A DNA stretch of 46,025 bases from an uncultured Pseudomonadota bacterium (GTDB lineage Bacteria; Pseudomonadota; Alphaproteobacteria; Rs-D84), in contig CADAHF010000001.1 of assembly GCA_902787665.1 (NCBI GenBank), forward strand, positions 66,757 through 112,781, written 5' to 3'. The notes beneath the pieces were generated by a model. It saw nothing but the letters and a program-made list of their open reading frames with translations. It was not told where the DNA came from and did not search any database. Shown here one piece after another: positions 14,172-22,793 of this stretch (position 1 is its first letter; the number at the start of each line of letters is the position of its first letter). A program made the translations under genes and the position numbers.

Positions 14172-15677
14172 ATGAGGACACACAAAATCGCATTTTTAGC
14201 GGCTGTCTTGGCGCCCTGTGTTGCGTTTGCTGCAAACGAGGGGGTGCCGTCGTATTATCAAACCGCACAAACCATGACGGCAAATCGTTCCGCGTATGGT
14301 CAGTATCAAAATATGGGATATTCCCAGTATGTCGGGCAATCGGGTCAAAAACAGATTGTTGGCACGAATTCGTATACTTATCAGGTGCCACGTGTCCAGG
14401 TTCCGACCATTGAAGATTATTCGTCTTATTCTACGGCCAGCACGATGACTGCAAACGGTGTTGCAATGCCAGTGGAAAACGAACCTGCGACAACTGTGCA
14501 TGCTGGATATTCGCGGCGTTTCGCTGATTTTTCGTTCAAGACTGGTGTAAATTCCGTACTTGAATGGGATGATATGATTTTCAACGAAATCAATGTTGGT
14601 GCCCAGCATAATTTTAAATTACGTGATTTTGATTTGTTTGCTTATGCTGATTATACATACGGCGATATGGCGTCTGCCGGGTTGTCAATGGATTATGATT
14701 TGGAACCGTATGATTGGGCAGACGAAAGATACGGTATATTTACAATATCGGTTGGCGATCAATCTGGTCGCACAGAACATTTGCGTCTTGGTTTGGGTGC
14801 GCGTCATGTTTGGGATTTGTGGGGCTGGAAATTATCGCCATCTATTGGATATGAAATTTTCAAACATAATTTGAAAATGTCTAATCATCTGTATCCAAAT
14901 CCTGGAATTTATCTGCCGTTGATGGCGACCAGTGGTGATTATGTATATGGTGACGAGGAAGGCAATTATTTCACTTACCCGGTTGGTGCAGATGTGCCGG
15001 ACACACTGTATCAAGTGTGTATGTCGCCCGAAGATATCAAGTTGGTTAATTCTTCGGTGTCGGGAAATGGTGTTGCGTTAGGCAAGGTTTTTTCGACCAC
15101 AGATTATAACCCGGCAATGGGCGATGTTCCATGGGGTGTAACATCGGGCGAATGTATCATTATTGGTGGTGATGGTCCGATTTTGGTCGATGGGACGACG
15201 CACATTTATAACACCACATGGTCTGGATTCTATATCGGTTTGGAAATAGAAAAGCAAATGACATTGTCTGATAAATTGCGTTTCTATGTTCAATTTGGTT
15301 TACCAAAATATTCAGCCGAAGGTATTTGGCCGAATCGTGACGATTGGCAACAAAACCCAAGTTTCCTGGACGAAGGTGACAATGGCGCATATTCGTATGC
15401 TGCAGAAATGGAATATGTGTTGAAATTGTCAAACCGTTTGCAGTTGGCATTAAAGGTTGATACCAACTATTTCCATGTTGGTAAAATTGGTGGCGAATTG
15501 TACTTGGCATCCAGTGGCGGTTATTTGATTGATGAAAACGGCCAATACATATTGGATACTAACGGCAATCCGATTTATGAAACAGTTTCTGCACATACAG
15601 AAAAGATAACAGAATCATTAAAAGAAGCCACATGGCAATCTTTTGGTCTGCATCTTGGGGTTAAATACGCGTTTTAA
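14172..15677 (+). CDS. Probable outer-membrane beta-barrel protein
   Basis: 501 residues with a signal peptide (about 1-21, ending VAFAA). An N-terminal periplasmic segment rich in Tyr, Gln and Ser (about 22-100) precedes alternating aromatic/polar strands: YADYTYGDMASAGLSMDYDL, HLRLGLGARHVWDLWGWKLSP and LRFYVQFGLPKYSA. It ends in WQSFGLHLGVKYAF, with the C-terminal Phe typical of BAM-inserted barrels. No specific porin family is recognised. It is probably co-transcribed with the MltB gene 14 bases downstream. The ribosome site AAGGTAAGG lies very close to the ATG and the leader is only about 15 nt. Confidence 0.8.
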   Translation: MRTHKIAFLAAVLAPCVAFAANEGVPSYYQTAQTMTANRSAYGQYQNMGYSQYVGQSGQKQIVGTNSYTYQVPRVQVPTIEDYSSYSTASTMTANGVAMPVENEPATTVHAGYSRRFADFSFKTGVNSVLEWDDMIFNEINVGAQHNFKLRDFDLFAYADYTYGDMASAGLSMDYDLEPYDWADERYGIFTISVGDQSGRTEHLRLGLGARHVWDLWGWKLSPSIGYEIFKHNLKMSNHLYPNPGIYLPLMATSGDYVYGDEEGNYFTYPVGADVPDTLYQVCMSPEDIKLVNSSVSGNGVALGKVFSTTDYNPAMGDVPWGVTSGECIIIGGDGPILVDGTTHIYNTTWSGFYIGLEIEKQMTLSDKLRFYVQFGLPKYSAEGIWPNRDDWQQNPSFLDEGDNGAYSYAAEMEYVLKLSNRLQLALKVDTNYFHVGKIGGELYLASSGGYLIDENGQYILDTNGNPIYETVSAHTEKITESLKEATWQSFGLHLGVKYAF

Positions 15678-15691
15678 TACGGGGGATTCCC

Positions 15692-16741
15692 ATGAGTTTT
15701 AAATCTGCTGTTCGCATTTGTTCTGCGTTGGCAATTTTGTTGCCAGTGGCGGTTCGTGCAGACGATTGCAGGTTTGATATGGCGCGTTGGGAATCAATAC
15801 TGGACAATGTCCGCACTCGTGCAGCAGCCGAAAATATTTCCCAAGAAACCATAGATGCAACATTGAAAAATCCACTGTTCGTTCCGTCGGTCGTTAAAAG
15901 CGATAAAAATCAATCAGAATTCAAATTAACACTTGAACAATATCTGAACCGCACTGTAAATCAAAAACGCGTCCAGGACGGTAAAAAAATGCGTGCAACA
16001 TATCCAACTATGCTGGGTCGGGTTGAACATAAATACGGTGTGCCACCACATATTATGTTGGCATTTTGGGGTATGGAATCGAACTTTGGTGAAATTAAAT
16101 CGCGGCATAAGTTAACAAACGCATTTTTATCATTGATGTATGATGGCCGGCGTGAAACATTTTTCACAAATCAGTTGATTGCATTGATGAAAATCGCTGA
16201 TAAAAACAAGCTTGATATAAATAATATCCGGGGCAGCTGGGCTGGGGCTATGGGGCATTTCCAGTTTATACCAACAACATTGGCGCAATATGGTGTTGAT
16301 GGTAATGGCGACAATAAAATTGATATTATCGGCAGTGTGGGCGATGCAATGTTCAGTGCTGGAAATTACCTGAATAAGCTGGGGTGGAATGAACATGAAC
16401 GCATTGTGCGGCGCGTTGTGTTGCCAGCGAACTTTGATTTGTCGCTGTTAAAGGGCGATGTGAAAAAGACATTAACCGAATGGACGGCGATGGGTGTGGT
16501 TAATCCAGATGGTTCGCCAATTCCAACAAACGATATGACGGCTGGTTTGGTTGCCGATGTTGCAGCGATTGAACAAGCGCGCAAACAAGCCGCGGAAAAT
16601 ATATCGCCAGATGCGGATGTTGCGCCAATGCCGGTTATAAATGCGTATTTAACATATCCAAATTTCTATCGCATAAAAAAATGGAACAGTTCCAACTGGT
16701 ACGCAATCGCGATTGCAGAGTTAGCAGATAAGTTGAAATAG
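15692..16741 (+). CDS. Lytic murein transglycosylase, MltB/SLT family
   Basis: 349 residues with a signal peptide (about 1-23, ending VRA). The transglycosylase domain carries the catalytic Glu E129 in WGMESNFG, and GSWAGAMGHFQFIPTT, both MltB-type signatures. A Ca-binding-like DGNGDNKID stretch lies between. It cleaves peptidoglycan between MurNAc and GlcNAc, forming 1,6-anhydro ends. The C-terminal part (NAYLTYPNFYRIKKWNSSNW) is typical of alphaproteobacterial members. No lipobox is seen, so it is soluble periplasmic rather than lipid-anchored like E. coli MltB. Confidence 0.92.
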   Translation: MSFKSAVRICSALAILLPVAVRADDCRFDMARWESILDNVRTRAAAENISQETIDATLKNPLFVPSVVKSDKNQSEFKLTLEQYLNRTVNQKRVQDGKKMRATYPTMLGRVEHKYGVPPHIMLAFWGMESNFGEIKSRHKLTNAFLSLMYDGRRETFFTNQLIALMKIADKNKLDINNIRGSWAGAMGHFQFIPTTLAQYGVDGNGDNKIDIIGSVGDAMFSAGNYLNKLGWNEHERIVRRVVLPANFDLSLLKGDVKKTLTEWTAMGVVNPDGSPIPTNDMTAGLVADVAAIEQARKQAAENISPDADVAPMPVINAYLTYPNFYRIKKWNSSNWYAIAIAELADKLK

Positions 16742-16772
16742 ATTGTTTATGAATAGCTGCACGGATTTCAGT

Positions 16773-17330
16773 TTACATATTTTTTTGTTTAAACAAATCT
16801 GATAGGCGATTTGCCATTCTGTCTTTTTCAGATGTTATCACCTTGTCGGCAGGTATTTTCCAATCAATGCCAATTTCTGGGTCATCAAAACGGATTCCAA
16901 ATTCAGATTCTTTGTTATAAACATTATCAACTTTGTATGCGAATATTGCTGTCGGTGACAGCACAGAAAAACCATGCAAGAAATGACGCGGTATTAACAA
17001 TTGGCGTTGATTTACATCAGACAATTCCACCGCGACATGTTTACCAAAAGTCGGTGAATCTGGACGCACATCAACAGCAACGTCCAATACACACCCCTGT
17101 AACACACGCACCAATTTCGCCTGGGAATATTCGCCCAATTGGCAATGCAGGCCACGAATAACACCATACGATGATTTTGATTGATTATCTTGCACACCAA
17201 AATCATTGGTAATTCCATTTTTCAACATTTCCGCGCGATTAAAACTTTCGAAAAAGTAACCACGTTCATCTTTGAAAATCTTTGGCTCTATAATATAAAC
17301 GCCTGCAATATTTGTTTTTATAAAATTCAT
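16773..17330 (-). CDS. rfbC: dTDP-4-dehydrorhamnose 3,5-epimerase (RmlC family)
   Basis: 185 residues, normal RmlC length. Shows the cupin signatures RGLHCQ (base His H62), KLVRVLQGCVLDVAVDVR and IPRHFLHGFSVLS, and the catalytic Tyr region FAYKVDNVYNKESE. It epimerises C3 and C5 of dTDP-4-keto-6-deoxyglucose in the path to dTDP-L-rhamnose and related sugars. The partner genes rfbA, rfbB and rfbD are not in the window. Last gene of the minus-strand glycan operon, 12 bases after the aminotransferase gene, so the final sugar could also be an amino sugar rather than rhamnose. Confidence 0.93.
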   Translation of the reverse strand: MNFIKTNIAGVYIIEPKIFKDERGYFFESFNRAEMLKNGITNDFGVQDNQSKSSYGVIRGLHCQLGEYSQAKLVRVLQGCVLDVAVDVRPDSPTFGKHVAVELSDVNQRQLLIPRHFLHGFSVLSPTAIFAYKVDNVYNKESEFGIRFDDPEIGIDWKIPADKVITSEKDRMANRLSDLFKQKNM

Positions 17331-17342
17331 AATTATAATCCC

Positions 17343-18482
17343 TTATTCCGAAACATATTTTTTGACTGTATCGATAATGTATTTTACATCTTCTTCTGTC
17401 AATCGAACATGCATTGGCAACGACAAAGTGTGATCTGAAACATATTTTGCATATGGGCATGTTCCACGCGCATATTCATACATCCTGTATTCAGTATTAT
17501 CACGATAATGAACCCCCGGATAAATGCCAGCGGCATTTAATTTCAAAATAAGTTCATCACGATTTGGAACAAGAATCTGATACAAATGGCGACTGCTTTC
17601 GCAATCTGGCGCAATTGGAATCAGTTCAATGTTCGGACAATCTGCAAATGCATCATCATACATTTTTGCAACCTTGCGCCGATATTCATTGTCCACGTCC
17701 AGATATTTCAAACTGACCAACGCCAACGATGCCATAACAGAATTACCATGTGCCTTATACCCAACATATTCGACATCGTACATCCATTTATACGCACCGT
17801 CTTTACTTACACTGCGCGCATAAGTGTCTTTGTTTATACCCAGCCATGCTTTTTTGCGAACAATTTCATCGCTTTTTGCGTCTTTAAAACAAATCATACC
17901 AGAATCACCCGTTGGACAGTTTTTAACAGCCTGGAACGAATACACAATCACGTCCGCCTCAGTCCCCGGGATTTTTCCATTTAACCGAGTGCCCGCCATG
18001 TGTGCCGCGTCCAAAATCAGTTTCAGGTTATGTTCGCGAGCAATTTTTACAATCTCTGGCCACTGTCCAGTATTACCACCCAATCCAACAAACATTATCG
18101 CACGTGTTTTTGGTGTAATTTTCCGCAACACATCAACCGGATCCAAACAAAGATATTTATCAACATCTGCAAACATCGGTTTTAGTTTTGACAACAAGAT
18201 TGCATGATTTGTTGAAATAAAAGTCAATGGAGTTGTGATAATTTCATCATCATCAGCCCAGCCGTTTTCTTCTTTTAAAATTTCTACGGCCAAATTCAAA
18301 CCCATTGTTGATGAGTTAAGGTAGTGCGCGAATGGCAGACCCGTATATTCTTTCCACTTTTCTTCAAATTCAACCGTTTTGAACCCCAGACCTGTCCAGC
18401 CCTTATCAAGACATTCTTTTATTTGTGCCAAACATTCATCTGTTCTGAAATACGGTGCAAACAGTTGTATTTTTCTATCCAT
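17343..18482 (-). CDS. DegT/DnrJ/EryC1-family sugar aminotransferase
   Basis: 379 residues. PLP-dependent fold type I enzyme: LILDAAH with D158 contacting the pyridine ring, and K187 in FQAVKNCPTGDSGM as the Schiff-base lysine. The N-terminal GWTGLGFKTVEFEEKW and the late GVHYRDNTEY are typical. Members transaminate nucleotide-linked keto sugars to make 4-amino or 3-amino deoxy sugars for surface glycans. The sugar and regiochemistry cannot be read here; company with RmlC suggests a dTDP-linked 6-deoxy amino sugar. Its start overlaps the end of the glycosyltransferase gene by 8 bp. Confidence 0.9.
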   Translation of the reverse strand: MDRKIQLFAPYFRTDECLAQIKECLDKGWTGLGFKTVEFEEKWKEYTGLPFAHYLNSSTMGLNLAVEILKEENGWADDDEIITTPLTFISTNHAILLSKLKPMFADVDKYLCLDPVDVLRKITPKTRAIMFVGLGGNTGQWPEIVKIAREHNLKLILDAAHMAGTRLNGKIPGTEADVIVYSFQAVKNCPTGDSGMICFKDAKSDEIVRKKAWLGINKDTYARSVSKDGAYKWMYDVEYVGYKAHGNSVMASLALVSLKYLDVDNEYRRKVAKMYDDAFADCPNIELIPIAPDCESSRHLYQILVPNRDELILKLNAAGIYPGVHYRDNTEYRMYEYARGTCPYAKYVSDHTLSLPMHVRLTEEDVKYIIDTVKKYVSE

Positions 18483-19488
18483 TTTTTGTCCTCTTTTTAT
18501 AATTTATTTTTATGAATCCCAAAATAATGATTGTCCTGTTATTACCATTTCTGATTTTCAAGAAAGGAAAACCATGCAACCAGAACAAAACATTTTTAAT
18601 AAAATGACAATGACGATGGTTGTAATATTTCGTAACAATATCCAGCCATTGTTGACCACGTGTTTCGAAACTGTAATTAGCAAGTATTAATTCACGATAT
18701 TTTTTAAAATCAAATTTTGGCGCGATAACACCATCTTTTATATCTTGTATTCTTTTGTTCCAATCTTCACCATCATGCATAATCATTTCACGTGGATAAT
18801 CCAGTAATTCTGCCAAATCAACATATGCCGCCAAATCAGAACATAACACCGGCACACCCAAATATAATGATTTCAGCATGCGACAATTCCCCTTGGCTGC
18901 GCCATAGTTTGAATGAATATCTTGTGGCAACAAAATCAAATCAAACTTTTGAATATTTTTATCAATAGTGTCCGGCGACCATTCAATATCACCACCGCGA
19001 GTAATCGTTTTTACATCTGATACATTAGTACTATGTAAAATATCGAGATTGGTTATATTACCAAACCAACCTAATTTGCATCTTTTTAACGACAATTGTT
19101 TTTTCAGTGGTATATTCAAATCATTGATATCAACCGGATCATCTAAAACGACAATGTTTTCATTCAGATATTGCCATTTTTCTTTCAAAAAAGACGACCC
19201 CACCACAACAAGATCCGCGTGTTTAATAAAGAATTTATATTTGTTATCGCAATAATCATCAATATCAAAAATAATAAATGTATGTCGTTTTTTGTATTTC
19301 AAAAACTGTTTATAAATAAAACGGGTGCTAGCTTTTTGAATTACGACAATATCATAGCTATTGTTAACACCATTTAACTCAACATGTGTCATAATTGAAG
19401 ATACATACTTATACAATCGCAAAATTCTTGAACGGAAACTTGCAGCAGAATTGTCAAATTCAGAAATAAAATTTATACTTAGCATCAT
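18475..19488 (-). CDS. Glycosyltransferase-like protein (probable GT-B fold)
   Basis: 337 residues. The N-terminal half (MMLSINFISEFDNSAASFRSR, then YDIVVIQKAS, FIIFDIDDYCD, ADLVVVGSSFLKE) and the C-terminal half (KLGWFGNITN, FDLILLPQD, LKSLYLGVPVLCSD, LANYSFETRGQQWL) match the two Rossmann-like domains of family-4-type transferases. The usual Ex7E motif is poorly formed (GNCRMLKSLYLGVP). The tail FPFLKIRNGNNRTIIILGF resembles hydrophobic tails of other surface-glycan transferases, including the GT2 enzyme in this operon. Notably AT-rich codon use. Confidence 0.7.
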   Translation of the reverse strand: MMLSINFISEFDNSAASFRSRILRLYKYVSSIMTHVELNGVNNSYDIVVIQKASTRFIYKQFLKYKKRHTFIIFDIDDYCDNKYKFFIKHADLVVVGSSFLKEKWQYLNENIVVLDDPVDINDLNIPLKKQLSLKRCKLGWFGNITNLDILHSTNVSDVKTITRGGDIEWSPDTIDKNIQKFDLILLPQDIHSNYGAAKGNCRMLKSLYLGVPVLCSDLAAYVDLAELLDYPREMIMHDGEDWNKRIQDIKDGVIAPKFDFKKYRELILANYSFETRGQQWLDIVTKYYNHRHCHFIKNVLFWLHGFPFLKIRNGNNRTIIILGFIKINYKKRTKNG

Positions 19489-19497
19489 TTTGTTTGG

Positions 19498-20019
19498 TTA
19501 GTCTTTTTTTATTTGTCTGTGCTTACAAACAATGTCATATGCGGCCAAATTATCTTTATCTTTGTTGTGTTTTATACATTTCTTAGTGTAATCATCAATG
19601 GTTGATATAAATTTAGCCGGACAACCCGCCCAAACTTGACCGTCTGGAATAGATTTAGTCACAATACTTCCTGCACCGACAACGCAATTATCACCAATAA
19701 TCACACCCGGCATAATTATACTATGACAACCGATAAAACAATTTTTACCGATTGATATTTTTCCAAAATGGACCAGTTTAGGGCATTTTTTATCGTATTT
19801 TTCACAAACATGAATTGCCGCATCGTGTGTTACAAAAGTCACACCAAACGAAATACAAGTATCGTCACCAATTGATATTAAATATGGTTCAGATCCAAAA
19901 TCAGGATAAGACCAACTGTGTGGCCATATAATAAACCTTACATTTGTACCCAAGTTTACACCTAGTTTTGATATAACTTCATAAGGTGTTTCTTTTTTTC
20001 TGTGTCGAAATATTTTCAT
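19498..20019 (-). CDS. Hexapeptide-repeat acyltransferase (maltose/serine O-acetyltransferase type)
   Basis: 173 residues of left-handed beta-helix: ISIGDDTCISFGVTFVTHDAAIH with the probable catalytic His, then ISIGKNCFIGCHSIIMPGVIIGDNCVVGAGSIVTKSIPDGQVWAGCPAKFI. The VWAGCPAK ending is diagnostic of acetyl-CoA-dependent sugar O- or N-acetyltransferases. In this operon it most likely decorates a surface sugar. Its start overlaps the stop of the DUF616 gene by 4 bp (ATGA type), so the two are translationally coupled. Confidence 0.88.
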   Translation of the reverse strand: MKIFRHRKKETPYEVISKLGVNLGTNVRFIIWPHSWSYPDFGSEPYLISIGDDTCISFGVTFVTHDAAIHVCEKYDKKCPKLVHFGKISIGKNCFIGCHSIIMPGVIIGDNCVVGAGSIVTKSIPDGQVWAGCPAKFISTIDDYTKKCIKHNKDKDNLAAYDIVCKHRQIKKD

Positions 20020-20816
20020 TGTTTGTGTCCCCGTATACGAAAATTGATTTTATCATATCTATATGGTGATTTTGATAAATATGGCATTTTAAATTTGTTA
20101 CGCCACAAGACATACATAAAAGACAATTGGTCGCGGCAAGAAAACTTTATTAACATGTTCCACCATTGGTTCATCAGTTTGATACATGTCTTATCATTAT
20201 GTTTTCTATATATTACATTGTTTTCACTTAGACCAAAGTGTTTTGGAAAGTTATTCTTTTGTAATAGTCGTTTTGTTGCTTTTATTTTTGACATATCGTC
20301 TTTCTTTTGATTGATACAAGCATCAATTTCATCATATATACAATCTCTTTCGAAATGAATTGGTATAGACAACACGCATTTCTTGGGCAATTTGTTTATA
20401 TCATTAAATAATTTTGTATTTATAACATCTATATTTGCATCAACATATATACTTTGCGGATACTCTGGAAATAGAATATGCGGGTGAAGTTTATGCCACC
20501 GATTATTTCGTACATTATCAAGTTTATCATATACCAAAGGTCTAATTTCCCACACACCAATTTTTTTGTGTTTTAACAGTTTTTTGTTATCTGTAAAACA
20601 TACATAGTGACAATTTGTGTTTGTACACGAATGTTGAATTAAATCGTCATACATACCAGTAATACAAGTGTATATTACACATTTATCTAAACCCGCCACT
20701 TTTTCAGATATAGAAATTTTTGGGTCTTTTTTTCTTGGCAAACTAACCACCTTAATGCCACAAAAAAGGAAATGTCTACGACCATTACCTGTTATATGTT
20801 TTTCAAATATCCGCAT
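20016..20816 (-). CDS. DUF616 (TOD1/MUCI70-like) glycosyltransferase-domain protein
   Basis: 266 residues. The core CVIYTCITGMYDDLIQHSC, then NNRWHKLHPHILFPEYPQSIYVDANIDV, is the pattern of the DUF616 family, in which a YxDxNI stretch sits where a GT-A DxD would be. Bacterial members lie in surface-glycan loci; activity as glycosyltransferases is inferred from structure and plant relatives. An N-terminal GNGRRHFLFCGIKVVS is similar to short hydrophobic tags on other enzymes in this operon. Very AT-rich, with many AAA and ATA codons compared with the flanking genes. Confidence 0.75.
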   Translation of the reverse strand: MRIFEKHITGNGRRHFLFCGIKVVSLPRKKDPKISISEKVAGLDKCVIYTCITGMYDDLIQHSCTNTNCHYVCFTDNKKLLKHKKIGVWEIRPLVYDKLDNVRNNRWHKLHPHILFPEYPQSIYVDANIDVINTKLFNDINKLPKKCVLSIPIHFERDCIYDEIDACINQKKDDMSKIKATKRLLQKNNFPKHFGLSENNVIYRKHNDKTCIKLMNQWWNMLIKFSCRDQLSFMYVLWRNKFKMPYLSKSPYRYDKINFRIRGHKQ

Positions 20817-20836
20817 TAATAATACCCTTGGTTAAT

Positions 20837-21700
20837 TTATCTCCACTTAATTTTAAAAATCGGGATAAATTCAAACAACAACACCCAATTATGTTTGATT
20901 TTTAGTAAAGGAATACAACCAAACAATCGCAGACGAAAACGGGTCGCACATGCATCTGATTGCAGCCACGCATTCCAATATGCCGGGAAATTATTCACGA
21001 TATCCAAATGAATTGCGCGGTGTGCCGTTTTCATACGGTTATTTTGTATGCTTGATGTCTGGTTCGCAAACGTGCGATATTTTACCAATACTGTTTGCAG
21101 GTTATGAAAATGTGTAACGCCCATCAGTCGTGCCCACAGCCGATAATCCTCACTTGGGGAATAATATTCTTCGTATTCAATGTTATTATCAACCAACACA
21201 GATTTACGTATCATCGCCGCGGTATGCCACACGGAACAATCATAAGTCATTGCGATTTTTATATCGGTGTCAAATTCTGGGGCGGATCGAACGGTTTTTG
21301 CCGTTCCAAAATATTCCAGCCAGCCGGAAACAACACCAACATGCGGATTTGCGTCCAGGTATGCAACCTGTTGTTCCAATCTGTCTGGGACAGAAATATC
21401 ATCATGATCGAAAATCGCCAGGTATTCGCCACGTGCCATTTTTAACAATTTATTGCGCGATGGGGTTATGCCCATATTTTTTGTGTTTTTGGAATATTTA
21501 ATGCGAGTGTCTTTCTTGGCGTATTGCAAAACGATTTTTTCGATTTCTTTGTTATTTGGTGAATCGTTCAAAATCAAAAATTCAAAATCGGTAAATGTCT
21601 GCGCCAATATAGATTCAATCATTTCGCGCAAATGCGCCGGATTGGTGTTGTATATTGGTGTTAAAACAGATACGCGTGGCGATTTTGTTGTTGCTTTCAT
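20837..21700 (-). CDS. Family 2 glycosyltransferase
   Basis: 287 residues, GT-A fold. VSVLTPIYNTNPAHLREMIES at the N-terminus, then the metal-binding D98-x-D100 in AIFDHDDISVPDRL, and SEDYRLWARLM as the acidic catalytic region. Transfers a sugar from a nucleotide donor to a growing surface glycan. The C-terminal end LFGCIPLLKIKHNWVLLF looks like a short membrane-associating tail. First gene of the six-gene minus-strand operon, behind a TTGATA-17-TATAGT promoter. Acceptor and sugar unknown. Confidence 0.9.
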   Translation of the reverse strand: MKATTKSPRVSVLTPIYNTNPAHLREMIESILAQTFTDFEFLILNDSPNNKEIEKIVLQYAKKDTRIKYSKNTKNMGITPSRNKLLKMARGEYLAIFDHDDISVPDRLEQQVAYLDANPHVGVVSGWLEYFGTAKTVRSAPEFDTDIKIAMTYDCSVWHTAAMIRKSVLVDNNIEYEEYYSPSEDYRLWARLMGVTHFHNLQTVLVKYRTFANQTSSIQNNRMKTAHRAIHLDIVNNFPAYWNAWLQSDACATRFRLRLFGCIPLLKIKHNWVLLFEFIPIFKIKWR

Positions 21701-21720
21701 CCTTAAATCCTTTGGACAGA

Positions 21721-21749
21721 ACTATAGACAATGTGGGTAATAATATCAA
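21721..21749 (-). promoter_or_regulatory. Promoter for the surface-glycan operon
   Basis: On the minus strand TTGATA (21744-21749) is 17 bp from TATAGT (21721-21726), about 20 bases before the GT2 start. No comparable promoter is visible further downstream in the operon, whose genes overlap or nearly touch. Confidence 0.6.
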
Positions 21750-21825
21750 TAAATAAAAATAATTGAAAGTTCGGGTGATTTTTGTTACGGTATGTCTAAT
21801 AGAATTATGAATATAAGGATTTTTT

Positions 21826-22788
21826 ATGGCTATTAAAGTTCGTGATTACGAGGTCCGCCTTACTAAAAACAAAGAAGAACGCCGGCAAGTGCGCGCATTG
21901 CGTTATGCTGTGTTCTGTGAAGAAGAGGGCGCGTCCGCAACCGAAGAACAGAAAAACCTGCGCGAAGAATACGACAGTTTTGATCGCTTTGCTGAATATA
22001 TGGCTGTGTTTCATAATGGTAATGTCGTTGGATGCTATCGTATTATTGACCGCGAAGCTGCCGAAAAAATGGGCAGTTTTTATACCGAATGCGAATTTAA
22101 TATTTCCAAGATAAAGAAAGTGCGTGGCAATATTGCCGAAATGTCGCGTGCGTGCGTTGATGTGCGCTATCGCGATAATGCGCTGGTGATGCGTTTGCTT
22201 TGGGCGGGATTGTCTGAATATGTGTTGCGTCGCAAGGTTCGCGTTTTGTTCGGTGTCGCGTCTTGGGTTGGACAAAAACCGGGCTTGTCGGCACATGCGA
22301 TTTCATACCTGTATTACAACCGGTTGGCACCATCGCGTCTGCGCGCCACGGTTGAGGTTGATAATTTCCATGAAAGCGTTAATCCGGGCCTTGCGCGGAT
22401 GAACATCATGCCAAAAGAGTTTGTCGATGAAGACGAAGCGTTTCGTCAGATGCCACCGTTGGTTAAGGGGTATTTGCGTATTGGTGCTGATTTCGGCAAG
22501 GGGGTTTTTGTTGACAAGAATTTCAACACATACGATGTATTTGTAACCTTGCAAACGAAAAACATTAATGCGACATATCAAAAACACTTCCTGGGTCGGG
22601 AAAATGCATTGGATGATTTAGATGTTGATATTGATGATGGTGCGGTCAAGACAATCGGTAAAATCGTTTTGTTCCCAGTTACTGGACCATTAAAGGTGTT
22701 GGGCTCGTTCGTTAAATTCTTTCTGCGTGAAGATGCCGAAGACGCTGAATACGTCGAAGATAAAGATAATGATACAGATGCGGACTAG
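21826..22788 (+). CDS. olsB: Ornithine-acyl-ACP N-acyltransferase, OlsB-like
   Basis: 320 residues of the hemolysin/OlsB branch of GNAT-like acyltransferases: EVRLTKNKEERRQVRALRYAVFCEEEGA, then VVGCYRIID, EMSRACVDVRYRDNALVMRLLW and LFGVASWVG. OlsB transfers a 3-hydroxyacyl chain from ACP to ornithine to make lyso-ornithine lipid. The acidic C-terminal tail (DAEDAEYVEDKDNDTDAD) extends past the catalytic domain. The plsC-like gene 5 bases downstream fits the OlsB-OlsA pair and is the main support for this role rather than another acyl-amino-acid synthase. Confidence 0.82.
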   Translation: MAIKVRDYEVRLTKNKEERRQVRALRYAVFCEEEGASATEEQKNLREEYDSFDRFAEYMAVFHNGNVVGCYRIIDREAAEKMGSFYTECEFNISKIKKVRGNIAEMSRACVDVRYRDNALVMRLLWAGLSEYVLRRKVRVLFGVASWVGQKPGLSAHAISYLYYNRLAPSRLRATVEVDNFHESVNPGLARMNIMPKEFVDEDEAFRQMPPLVKGYLRIGADFGKGVFVDKNFNTYDVFVTLQTKNINATYQKHFLGRENALDDLDVDIDDGAVKTIGKIVLFPVTGPLKVLGSFVKFFLREDAEDAEYVEDKDNDTDAD

Positions 22789-22793
22789 TAATT

